Of a stretch of DNA of 6,392 nucleotides, positions 1 through 6,280 are shown piece after piece. The stretch spans positions 1-6,392 of the forward strand of contig CAJXOV010000135.1 of the NCBI GenBank assembly GCA_913057815.1, given 5' to 3'. Position numbers and translations under genes: made by a program. Origin of the DNA: an uncultured Flavobacteriales bacterium. GTDB lineage: Bacteria > Bacteroidota > Bacteroidia > Flavobacteriales_D > Sanyastnellaceae. The notes below the pieces were generated by a model that had not been told where the DNA came from, ran no database searches, and was given only the letters and a program-made list of their open reading frames with translations. The first letter of the stretch is position 1, and each line of letters begins with the position of its first letter.

Positions 1-98
1 CATTAATAATTAAACAGGATTGTATCTTTTGCAACGCGTTCACATTATAGATGTAAAGCTGCTCGTTAAATAAGTAGCTAAAAATAAAATCACTGCCT
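1..98. other. Upstream leader region of the sigma-factor operon
   Basis: No coding sequence is visible here. A possible -7 element, TATCTTTTG at 23-31, resembles the Bacteroidota consensus TAnnTTTG with one extra T, but no TTG/TTTG -33 element sits at the right distance within the window, so the promoter call is weak. An 8-bp palindrome AACGCGTT lies at 33-40, just downstream, and could be an operator or chance. The stretch before the ATG at 99 is A-rich with no Shine-Dalgarno site, which is normal in this phylum. The end of any gene to the left is not seen. Confidence 0.35.
57..79 (+). repeat. Small inverted repeat in the sigma gene leader
   Basis: AGCTGCT at 57-63 pairs with AGTAGCT at 73-79, a 7-bp stem including one G-U wobble, around a 9-nt loop. 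It ends about 20 nt before the sigma-factor ATG. No U-tract follows on the plus strand, so it is not a plausible rightward terminator. It could be a leader hairpin affecting translation or simply chance; arms this short are not rare. Confidence 0.25.
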
Positions 99-671
99 AT
101 GAGTTACCATAAAACATCTCAACAAATCCAACAACAAGGAGAGGTGATAGATGCAGCTAAGTCTAACCCACAAGCTTTCCGGCCTATTTATGAGGAGTAC
201 TTTCCTCAGATTTCGGCATTTGCTTACAAGCGGGTAGAGGATAAAGAAGTTGCGTTTGACATAGCCCAAAAAACTTTCCTAAAAGCTCTCGAACAACTGG
301 AGAAATATGAACATAGAGGTTTTCCTATCAGTTCATGGTTATTTAGGATAGCTATTAATGAAATCAACCAATATTATCGGAAAGAGAATAAGAATAGAAC
401 TATAAATATTGATACTGCAGAAGTCAATAATCTGTTCGCTGATGTGGATGATTCCATTTATGATGAAGATCAAATCCAAATGCTCAAAACTAGTCTTACC
501 TATTTGTCATCAGCCGACTATCTGATGATAGAAATGCGCTACTTCGAAGAAAGGCCATTTAAAGAAATAGCAGAAATACTAGAAATCACGGAAACGAACG
601 CTAAGGTGAAAACCTACCGTGCATTGGATAAATTAAAAAAGGTAGTGCTGAAAATGCAAGCTGCCGCTTAA
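99..671 (+). CDS. ECF-family RNA polymerase sigma factor
   Basis: This is a 190-aa sigma-70 family factor of the extracytoplasmic-function type, which would direct RNA polymerase to a dedicated promoter set. Region 2 spans about residues 24-95: the helix with DIAQKTFLKALEQL (54-67) matches the usual DxxQ-tFl-a pattern, and FPISSWLFRIAINEINQYYRK (75-95) matches the family's f..WL..Ia.N...dy.R block that melts and reads the -10 region. A variable acidic linker (about 100-128) follows. Region 4 spans about 129-183: LMIEMRYFEERPFKEIAEIL (142-161) and TNAKVKTYRALDKLK (166-180) form the helix-turn-helix for the -35 element. Length is normal for a complete ECF factor, with no extra C-terminal domain. 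The ATG at 99 leaves a roughly 20-residue N-terminal tail. It leads a four-gene operon; the membrane protein 12 nt downstream is the likely regulator. The subgroup cannot be assigned from reading alone. Confidence 0.95.
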   Translation: MSYHKTSQQIQQQGEVIDAAKSNPQAFRPIYEEYFPQISAFAYKRVEDKEVAFDIAQKTFLKALEQLEKYEHRGFPISSWLFRIAINEINQYYRKENKNRTINIDTAEVNNLFADVDDSIYDEDQIQMLKTSLTYLSSADYLMIEMRYFEERPFKEIAEILEITETNAKVKTYRALDKLKKVVLKMQAAA

Positions 672-683
672 AAAAGAGAGATC

Positions 684-2585
684 ATGAAATACGATAAAAT
701 AAACCTAAATAGAACGCCTCTTTCCGCTGATGAGATTAATGGAGCCATGGATTTCGAGGGGCTTTTAAATCCACAAGCTACACCTGCGGCTAAAGGAGGA
801 GGGAAAGTCATTAAGCTAGGAATGTATTCTCTAGCAGCTGCAGCCGTTTTAGCTGCAGGAATTTACTTATGGAGTAACCAATCGGAAAGCACATTAACTG
901 AGGATAGCTCTAGTGAAGTTAATACGACCCTGGCGGCCGATGAGACTAAGGAAAAGCATGTGCCATTAATAGATCCACCAGTGAAGGGGTACGAAAAAGA
1001 ATTTCTTACAGCTATGATAAATGTAGCCGAAGGTGGAGAAGTGAAACTAGGAGAAAGCACTATAAATGTACCTTCTAATGCTTTTTTGGATGCTGAAGGT
1101 AACCTGCTGAAAGGAGATGTAGAACTGCGGTACAGAGAGTTCAATGATGTGTTGGATATCTTCCTAAGTGGAATACCTATGGAGTACGATAGTGCTGGAG
1201 TGAACTATACTTTCGAGTCAAATGGGATGTTTGAATTGAGAGGTTTTCAGAAAGGAGCAGAAGTGATGATAGCTCCAGAAAAAGACTTAGAAGTGAAAAT
1301 GGAAATAGCAGAGCGAATGGCTGGATTCTCTGAATATTATTTAAATGAAGAAACAGGAGTATGGGACTTTAGAAATGGACAACAGTATGAAGAGTTGGAA
1401 AACAATGTTTTAGTGGCAGATAATGGAGGTGGAACTACTCATGTTGTAAAAAAGATTGGACCTGTTTCAGAAACAAGTTTGCAACTTTCTAGTCTCGAGA
1501 ATCCTTCAGAATATCACACTTATGAATTCACAAATCCATCTACTCACATAACGGAGAAATTGATAGTTTCGAAAGAAGCCAAGGATGAATTAATGCAGCT
1601 CAATACGGATATATCAGAAGTGAAAAAAGAAAAAACAGCCAAGAAGAAGGAAGAGCCTACAAAGCCTACCAAGGGGAATCCTGCACTTCCACAAATAGAG
1701 TTGGATGTAGATTATAGCGAATTTCCTGAGCTAAAAGCTTTTAAAAACACCCTATTCCAAGTGGCAGAAGAGGATTTGGATGATTTTAAACCAGAATGGG
1801 GACAAGTAGAATGGACGGATATGAAAATAAATAAGTCGGCCAAAGAAGGGTATTACAGGTTGGTGTTTTCTAAACCAGGAAGAAGAGAAATGGTGAAAGC
1901 TGCTCCGGTTTTAAGTGAAGTAGATATGGCTGATGCATTAAAAACATATGATAGCCTTTTCGGTAAATACCAGAATTCTTTAGATAGTTTGGATGTGGTG
2001 AAGAAGGAAAAAGAAGCGGCCTTAGCTGCCGCTAGAGCGAAGGCTAAAGCAGAATCGAAGAAAAGGGAAAAAGAACTGTTGGAGCAGAGAGCAGCTATTG
2101 CCGCAGGAAATGAAATAGCCAAAAAGAAATACAGAGAAGATCAATTAGCTGGAGCCTCTGATGAAAGAAAAGCTCAAATTAAACAGAACTTTACAAGACA
2201 AGATATTTCTGCAGTGTTTAACGTAGGAGGCTTTGGGTATTATAACTGTGATAGCCCTCAGGTATTTCCAAGAGGAAGAGCTGTGTTGGCAGAATATGTA
2301 AACCAAAATGAAGAAAGCATAGGTGTGTCTGCTACACTTGTAGAAAAAGGAAAACGAGCTATGTTTTCAATGGGAAATAAGTTGACATTTAATGATTCTG
2401 CCGAGAACTTACTAGTAACTGTAACTCCTTCTAATAAGATAGCAGTTCTTTCACCATCAGAGTTTAATGAGATCAATAAAGGGAGTAGGAAAAAGTGTGT
2501 CATTAAGATGAAAGAGTGTGAAAAAGAATTGACCTCAAAAGAAGAAATAAAAGAGTTCATAGAAGCACAAGGATTTGAGATATAG
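684..2585 (+). CDS. Single-pass membrane protein, putative anti-sigma/transducer partner of the ECF sigma factor
   Basis: The function is not recognised with certainty. The 633-aa protein has a cytoplasmic N-terminus of about 45 residues with a SADEINGAMDFEGLL segment (14-28), one hydrophobic helix (about 46-63, Ala-rich) and a large region expected in the periplasm. In that region, residues about 105-233 form a beta-rich domain with VPSNAFLDAEGN (129-140), ELRYREFNDVLDIFLSGIPM (147-166) and a later YYLNEETGVWDF; I associate this pattern with ZU5-like or otherwise uncharacterised Bacteroidota surface domains. A Lys/Glu-rich linker (about 312-330) follows, then a charged Ala/Lys/Glu probable coiled coil (about 432-500), then a C-terminal domain starting near 504 with FNVGGFGYYNCDSPQ (512-526). 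The N-in, C-out topology and the position 12 nt after the sigma gene suit an anti-sigma role. No zinc-binding HxxxCxxC motif or FecR signature is present, so the role is inferred from context. An AGAGAG stretch precedes the ATG. Confidence 0.75.
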   Translation: MKYDKINLNRTPLSADEINGAMDFEGLLNPQATPAAKGGGKVIKLGMYSLAAAAVLAAGIYLWSNQSESTLTEDSSSEVNTTLAADETKEKHVPLIDPPVKGYEKEFLTAMINVAEGGEVKLGESTINVPSNAFLDAEGNLLKGDVELRYREFNDVLDIFLSGIPMEYDSAGVNYTFESNGMFELRGFQKGAEVMIAPEKDLEVKMEIAERMAGFSEYYLNEETGVWDFRNGQQYEELENNVLVADNGGGTTHVVKKIGPVSETSLQLSSLENPSEYHTYEFTNPSTHITEKLIVSKEAKDELMQLNTDISEVKKEKTAKKKEEPTKPTKGNPALPQIELDVDYSEFPELKAFKNTLFQVAEEDLDDFKPEWGQVEWTDMKINKSAKEGYYRLVFSKPGRREMVKAAPVLSEVDMADALKTYDSLFGKYQNSLDSLDVVKKEKEAALAAARAKAKAESKKREKELLEQRAAIAAGNEIAKKKYREDQLAGASDERKAQIKQNFTRQDISAVFNVGGFGYYNCDSPQVFPRGRAVLAEYVNQNEESIGVSATLVEKGKRAMFSMGNKLTFNDSAENLLVTVTPSNKIAVLSPSEFNEINKGSRKKCVIKMKECEKELTSKEEIKEFIEAQGFEI

Positions 2586-3138
2586 TTTGATTGTTGTTTT
2601 GAGTTTGGTTACGGGTTTCTGCATGGGGCAGGAGCCTGTTACTATTAAGGTGGGTGAAGTGAAAACTGAAACTGATTCTGTGGCTAAGAAAAACTTTTGT
2701 TACTCAATTAACCCTAATCTTGGATATGACTCTTTTCTTTTAAATGGAGCCAGGTATTCTGCGGCTTCAGTTAGACTAACTGAAAGAAATTCTAATTTTC
2801 CATTATCCATAGAAGCTGGATTTAAATATGCACTAGGAGAAAAAGAAGTCAGAAGCCATGCTATCAGTTTAGCCGCTCTTTATAGAGTCGAATATTCAGT
2901 ATCTGCTGATCTTAACGTAACTACATTTCTAGGTGTTGAATATAATTCATTACTAAAAAAAGAAGAAAATATGAAAGAGGGATTCTATGGACCCATTGTT
3001 GGTCTTGGATTTGGAAGAGGTTATAAGTTTAATTTGGAAGCTTTCTACAAATACAATTTTGTGAATTATGACAATGATTTAAACGGTTCCAGCGTTTTAC
3101 TTAAAGTATCTTATAGATTATTCACCAGATGTAGATAA
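2575..3138 (+). CDS. Secreted small outer-membrane beta-barrel-like protein, TTG start
   Basis: No named family is recognised. This 187-aa protein begins with a signal peptide: RYSLIVVLSLVTGFCMGQ, basic residue then hydrophobic core, with likely cleavage after Gln19. The cysteine at 16 does not sit in a good lipobox, so a lipoprotein is unlikely. From about residue 40 onward, short segments of alternating hydrophobic and polar residues rich in Tyr, Phe and Gly (e.g. 43-52, 77-86, 96-108, 136-147, 151-162, 172-183) look like strands of a small transmembrane barrel. The last strand ends SYRLF, then an extra TRCR tail. The start is TTG at 2575, overlapping the upstream gene by 11 nt; no in-frame ATG would keep the signal peptide, so TTG (or a later TTG at 2587) is needed. 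The overlap suggests translational coupling. It probably acts in the outer membrane with the neighbouring 226-aa protein; ligand unknown. Confidence 0.7.
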   Translation: MRYSLIVVLSLVTGFCMGQEPVTIKVGEVKTETDSVAKKNFCYSINPNLGYDSFLLNGARYSAASVRLTERNSNFPLSIEAGFKYALGEKEVRSHAISLAALYRVEYSVSADLNVTTFLGVEYNSLLKKEENMKEGFYGPIVGLGFGRGYKFNLEAFYKYNFVNYDNDLNGSSVLLKVSYRLFTRCR

Positions 3139-3140
3139 TA

Positions 3141-3821
3141 ATGAAACCAGCTATTTCACTCACTTTAGGCATCTTATTAATTGTGTTTTGCAAAGCACAA
3201 GAATCAACTACGATTACCGTTCAAAAGGACAACGGGGAAGAGCTAGTCACTGATGAAATAGGTGAAGAGCTAAATTTCAGAAGGGATTTTAGGTGGCAGC
3301 CTTGGATGGTGTGGAACAGGGGAACCCAAAGCTTTCAACCACAACTAGATTTATTTCCATCATTAGGGTTGGAGTATGATATCAGCTCAGAAGAGACGGC
3401 ACATTTTTATAATTTGGGAATAGATGCCGGTACGGAAAGGTTAATGGTAGGAATGGCGTTTAGGATTCCTTCACATAATCCTAGAATAGAGGAACAAGGC
3501 GGAATTCAAATGTCTTTTCGAGCGCTGAAAAGATGGGATTTTAGAAAAATCAGAACTACGCAGCTCAGAATTATTCAAAAGAAAACTGCGCATTTTCAGG
3601 TTGGAATGGAGTATATCATGGATACAAAATTAGCTGCTTCAAACTCTGAAGAATCTCCAGCTAAAAGAGTTTCTTATATCTCACCTTCGATAGGAGTATT
3701 TCATCCAATTTACGAACGCTTTTTAATAGGAGTGAAGTACAAAAGAAACTTTAAGCTAAACGCTGAAATGAATAACTACAGCGATATATCATTAAACTTC
3801 AGCTACTTTTTTAAACTTTAA
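3141..3821 (+). CDS. Secreted outer-membrane beta-barrel-like hypothetical protein
   Basis: No named family is recognised. The 226-aa product has a signal peptide (MKPAISLTLGILLIVFCKAQ, likely cleavage after Gln20) and then an acidic, probably disordered stretch (about 29-45). From about residue 66 it shows repeated amphipathic beta-strand-like segments: PQLDLFPSLGLEYDI, YNLGIDAGTERLMVGMAFRI, GIQMSFRALKRWDF, TTQLRIIQKKTAHFQVGMEYI, ISPSIGVFHPIYERFLIGVKYKR, and a final ISLNFSYFFKL rich in aromatics, as in outer-membrane barrels. It starts 2 nt after the previous gene, so the two are surely cotranscribed. Its mature N-terminus (ESTTITV) resembles that of the upstream product (EPVTIKV), suggesting a shared short element or distant paralogy. 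It is the last plus-strand gene, ending 12 nt from the convergent methyltransferase gene. No terminator was identified. Confidence 0.72.
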   Translation: MKPAISLTLGILLIVFCKAQESTTITVQKDNGEELVTDEIGEELNFRRDFRWQPWMVWNRGTQSFQPQLDLFPSLGLEYDISSEETAHFYNLGIDAGTERLMVGMAFRIPSHNPRIEEQGGIQMSFRALKRWDFRKIRTTQLRIIQKKTAHFQVGMEYIMDTKLAASNSEESPAKRVSYISPSIGVFHPIYERFLIGVKYKRNFKLNAEMNNYSDISLNFSYFFKL

Positions 3822-3833
3822 TAAAGAGTTTGA

Positions 3834-4886
3834 TTAACAGCAGGTTCCATCTGCACAATCTTCTGAATCACCGAATGGCATACTTCCTCCACAACCTTCG
3901 AAAATTCCGTAATGAGTATCCCACGATCCATAGAAATCAAAGTATTTCTTAAATCGAGTGTCGTAGAGCATTTTAAAGGAGTTTCCACAAACTGTTATGA
4001 TTTTTCCTTTAGGGAAATAGTGATGATCGTCTAAAAGAAAAGCATGTTCTTCTTCGGGCACTCCACCTTTATAAGCTACGGCTTGACCATAATCTTCGCA
4101 GTCACTTTCTAATCCTTCAATTTTCATTAAACGATAAGTGACAGAGAAAAATTTGAGATCTCCTATAAGTAATTCAAGCTCTTCGTTTTCTACCGTGATA
4201 GGCTTGTTTTCTGTAGCTCTGGGGTCAGTAAATCCTGCTGTCTTAGCAGTGTTTAAAAAATCATTCCAGTAAAGAGCACCACTCAAACACTCGCCCCATA
4301 GTACTTTGTTCTTCTGTAATTTTTTAGGAATTCTCTTATCACTATACACATCAGAAAAGTACATTTCACCTCCTGGTTTTAAAAGGGAAAATGCATCATT
4401 AAGTACTTTTTGTTTGTCTGTAGCTAGATTTATTACACAATTAGAAATGATGATGTCAAACGATTCTTTTTCAAAACCTAATTTGTCTAATTCTTCAATG
4501 TTTCCTTTGATGAATTCTACATTCGACTTTTGGTAGCCAAACTTTTCTCTGTGGTATTCTAAATGATTGTTAGCTACTTCTAGTTGTTCATCAGTCATAT
4601 CTACACCTATGACTGATCCTTTTTCTCCAACTAACTTAGCAGCTATGTAACAATCTCTTCCACTACCTGATCCTAGATCTAATATTCTTAACCCTTCTAC
4701 AGCTGAAGGAAGAGTCAAACCACATCCATAATATTTAGCCTGAACTTCATCTGCTATTAAGTTCAAAGCTTCTAGAATATGCTTTGGAGGTTTTGTTAAA
4801 GTGCAGCATGCATTCGTCTTCAAATCTTCCGAAACTTGTAGTTCTGATCCGTAATAGTTCTGTACTTCTGTGTGCGTAGAATTCAT
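3834..4886 (-). CDS. Arsenite S-adenosylmethionine methyltransferase (ArsM/AS3MT family)
   Basis: The enzyme transfers methyl groups from SAM to trivalent arsenic, giving mono-, di- and possibly trimethylated arsenicals; it is cytosolic and detoxifying. The Rossmann methyltransferase core is clear: motif I LDLGSGSGRDCY (69-80), the acidic SAM-ribose motif GVDMT (94-98), SNCVINL (148-154) and LLKPGGEMYFSDVY (168-181). All four cysteines known to matter in the family are present: C27 (TNACC), C55 (YYGCGL), C150 (SNCVINL) and C200 (WGECLSGALYW), corresponding to human AS3MT C32, C61, C156 and C206. From memory the core is strikingly like the animal enzyme. A C-terminal domain (about 260-350) includes GCGGSMPF and ends with a cysteine cluster (C344, C349, C350). 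Length (350 aa) is normal. It lies 81 nt downstream of the porin gene on the same strand, so it may be cotranscribed or use its own promoter. Confidence 0.95.
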   Translation of the reverse strand: MNSTHTEVQNYYGSELQVSEDLKTNACCTLTKPPKHILEALNLIADEVQAKYYGCGLTLPSAVEGLRILDLGSGSGRDCYIAAKLVGEKGSVIGVDMTDEQLEVANNHLEYHREKFGYQKSNVEFIKGNIEELDKLGFEKESFDIIISNCVINLATDKQKVLNDAFSLLKPGGEMYFSDVYSDKRIPKKLQKNKVLWGECLSGALYWNDFLNTAKTAGFTDPRATENKPITVENEELELLIGDLKFFSVTYRLMKIEGLESDCEDYGQAVAYKGGVPEEEHAFLLDDHHYFPKGKIITVCGNSFKMLYDTRFKKYFDFYGSWDTHYGIFEGCGGSMPFGDSEDCADGTCC

Positions 4887-4967
4887 ACCACAAAGTTATT
4901 CAACTTCATCGGAATAAAGTGTATAGAAAGTAACACGAAATACTTATATCCTTTAACTCAGTTATTC
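4887..4967 (-). promoter_or_regulatory. Porin-arsM intergenic region with candidate arsM -7 element
   Basis: On the minus strand, 4898 to 4891 reads TAACTTTG, a full match to the Bacteroidota -7 consensus TAnnTTTG. It ends only 4 nt before the arsM ATG, so transcription from it would give a leaderless or nearly leaderless mRNA. No good TTG/TTTG -33 element is found 17-23 nt upstream; the closest is TTTA (4918-4915) at 16 nt. A short inverted repeat, AAGTT/AACTT (4893-4897 with 4902-4906), overlaps the element. No U-tract terminator separates porin and arsM, so read-through is also plausible. Confidence 0.35.
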
Positions 4968-6164
4968 CTAGAAATGAAGGTCAAACTGCAGTCTCATCAT
5001 CACTACGTCATTTTTATTCTTTTCTTGAGTAAAAGAAAAATCCGATTGAACTTTTAATTTGTGACCAACTATGAACTTAGAAACTCCTAATGTGTATTGG
5101 TCTATATTGTTTTGACCTGTAGCTTGTTGAGGAGTAATTGTTGTCATTCTCCCAGCTACTTCCCAGTTGGATTTAAACATGTAACCTAGCTGTGCGTTAA
5201 GTCCAGTTCCAGTATAGTAATACCCGTGAGATATGCCTTCATTATCTAAAGCGATGACGTTATCTCCGTTTTTGTCAGCATATTCTACCATAGCAGAAAT
5301 GCCTTTATACTTGAACATCATATCTAAAAAAAATGTCTCTAGATTAGAAGTAATATAGTCTCCATTGTCATCTTGAAGGTAGCTTCCTTGTTGTCCTCTT
5401 TGTCTAACAGCTCTGTCATGATAATCATAAGTTAAACCGATAGCCAGTTTTGGAGATTCTTCTCTTTTTACCGCACTTCCTATATAATCACCTTTACTTG
5501 TAAATGCTCCAAAAGGAAGTAATTCAATTCTAGAAGTGTAATCCAATCCACCTAAATTAGCCGCAGTTACATTTCTTCCTTCACCTTGGGAAACGGAAAA
5601 TATTTCTTTAACAATCATTTTCCCAACTTTATGTTTGTGTCTTAATTGAACACCCATATCACGGTCAATGTTGTATTTAGAGTTTACAAGACTACGGTCT
5701 ACAAACTGCAAATTTCCAGAAGAAATAACACGCTCTCTGTTTCCTGGAAGTTTAGTTTGTCCAGCCCAAAGTGTGAATCCTTTGTAGAAATTATACTTGA
5801 TAACGGCATCCAAAATCATTCTATCTGCACCTCTTGTTTGTGCGCTTGCTCCACTAATATCTCTGTTAGAAAGCCCAATCTCTAATTTGTATTTCAATTT
5901 TGGTGAATAAGCATGTCCATCAAACTTGAATCTAGATCTTCTGATTAAGAAAGTAGAACTTCCATCAGAAATTTGACCATCATCATTAATAACTCCGTCT
6001 GCTAAAAATAAAGATTGAAAACGTGCTCCAAATTTCAATGAGAATGTAGAATCCTGAGACATTAATGAGATCCCTTTTCCAAATGTCTTGTTAGCAGTTC
6101 CTTGAGAGAATGCTGTAAACGATGCTAAAGTGATTATAGCTAGTAGGGCTAATGACTTATTCAT
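4968..6164 (-). CDS. Porin_O_P family outer-membrane porin (phosphate-selective porin type)
   Basis: This 398-aa protein has a signal peptide (MNKSLALLAIITLASFTAFS, cleavage near Gln21) and the features of the Pseudomonas OprO/OprP-like family, common in Bacteroidota. It has an early SLKFGARFQSLFL strand (42-54), the family-typical FLIRRSRFKFDGHAYSPKLKYKLEIGLSNRD (72-102), and FTLWAGQTKLPGNRERVISSGNLQFVDRS (130-158), where basic residues would line the pore. Alternating strands follow to a C-terminal RLQFDLHF ending in Phe, the outer-membrane assembly signal. Length is normal. OprP and OprO conduct phosphate and polyphosphate; substrate specificity in Bacteroidota members is often assumed rather than shown. 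The ATG at 6164 is preceded by AATCAACAAA with no Shine-Dalgarno site. It is the first gene of the minus-strand block, with arsM downstream and Pho-box-like repeats upstream, which favours the phosphate reading. Confidence 0.9.
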   Translation of the reverse strand: MNKSLALLAIITLASFTAFSQGTANKTFGKGISLMSQDSTFSLKFGARFQSLFLADGVINDDGQISDGSSTFLIRRSRFKFDGHAYSPKLKYKLEIGLSNRDISGASAQTRGADRMILDAVIKYNFYKGFTLWAGQTKLPGNRERVISSGNLQFVDRSLVNSKYNIDRDMGVQLRHKHKVGKMIVKEIFSVSQGEGRNVTAANLGGLDYTSRIELLPFGAFTSKGDYIGSAVKREESPKLAIGLTYDYHDRAVRQRGQQGSYLQDDNGDYITSNLETFFLDMMFKYKGISAMVEYADKNGDNVIALDNEGISHGYYYTGTGLNAQLGYMFKSNWEVAGRMTTITPQQATGQNNIDQYTLGVSKFIVGHKLKVQSDFSFTQEKNKNDVVMMRLQFDLHF

Positions 6165-6213
6165 TTTGTTGATTGTTAGTGTCCTGACGTGATTGCTTTG
6201 AAAATATAAATAT

Positions 6214-6232
6214 TTGAATTTCTAAAATTCGA
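6214..6232 (-). repeat. Short hairpin at the predicted 5' end of the porin transcript
   Basis: GAATTT (6216-6221) and AAATTC (6225-6230) are perfect inverted repeats around a 3-nt loop. One wobble and one further pair extend the stem to 8 bp. It falls just downstream of the candidate porin -7 element (6236-6243), where transcription should begin. A 5'-terminal stem could stabilise the mRNA. The AT-rich context makes chance possible. Confidence 0.3.
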
Positions 6233-6235
6233 CCA

Positions 6236-6271
6236 CAAATATGAATTATATTATTCTGTTAAAAAGCCAAA
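6236..6271 (-). promoter_or_regulatory. Candidate Bacteroidota-type promoter for the porin (and arsM)
   Basis: On the minus strand a -33-like TTTG lies at 6271-6268 and a -7-like CATATTTG at 6243-6236, matching TAnnTTTG at all fixed positions but the first. The spacer is 24 nt, slightly longer than the usual range of about 17-23. Transcription would start near 6230, giving a leader of about 65 nt before the ATG at 6164. The Pho-box-like repeats begin 10 nt upstream of the -33 element, a sensible position for an activator. Confidence 0.4.
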
Positions 6272-6280
6272 TGGATGATC

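Noticed and set aside
832..860. Repeated AGCTGCAG segments
   Set aside because: They fall in the Ala-rich membrane helix codons of the 633-aa protein and reflect repeated Ala/Leu codons, not a DNA element.
863..1144. Minus-strand open frame of 93 aa inside the 633-aa gene
   Set aside because: It is fully antisense to a strongly supported gene, has no recognisable domain and low-complexity Ser-rich content; a shadow frame. The same applies to 1853-2122 and 2258-2560.
684..2585. Calling the 633-aa protein a FecR-type or zinc anti-sigma factor
   Set aside because: No FecR motifs or HxxxCxxC zinc site are visible in the cytoplasmic tail; only its position and topology support an anti-sigma role.
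3822..3860. Possible bidirectional terminator between the convergent genes
   Set aside because: Only 12 nt separate the stop codons, and the one nearby stem (GCAG/CTGC inside the 3' end of arsM) is 4 bp with no T-run.
4306..4536. Plus-strand open frame antisense to arsM
   Set aside because: It overlaps the conserved methyltransferase core on the other strand and encodes no recognisable protein. Plus-strand frames at 4872-5057 and 5646-5885 are rejected for the same reason relative to arsM and the porin.
4928..4945. AAGTA/TACTT stem with 8-nt loop in the same gap
   Set aside because: Five-bp arms are expected by chance in AT-rich DNA.
4911..4968. 7-bp inverted repeat GGAATAA/TTATTCC flanking the porin-arsM gap
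   Set aside because: The arms are 44 nt apart, AT-rich and without a U-tract; a repeat of this length is not surprising in an 81-bp region, so it is not called a terminator or operator.
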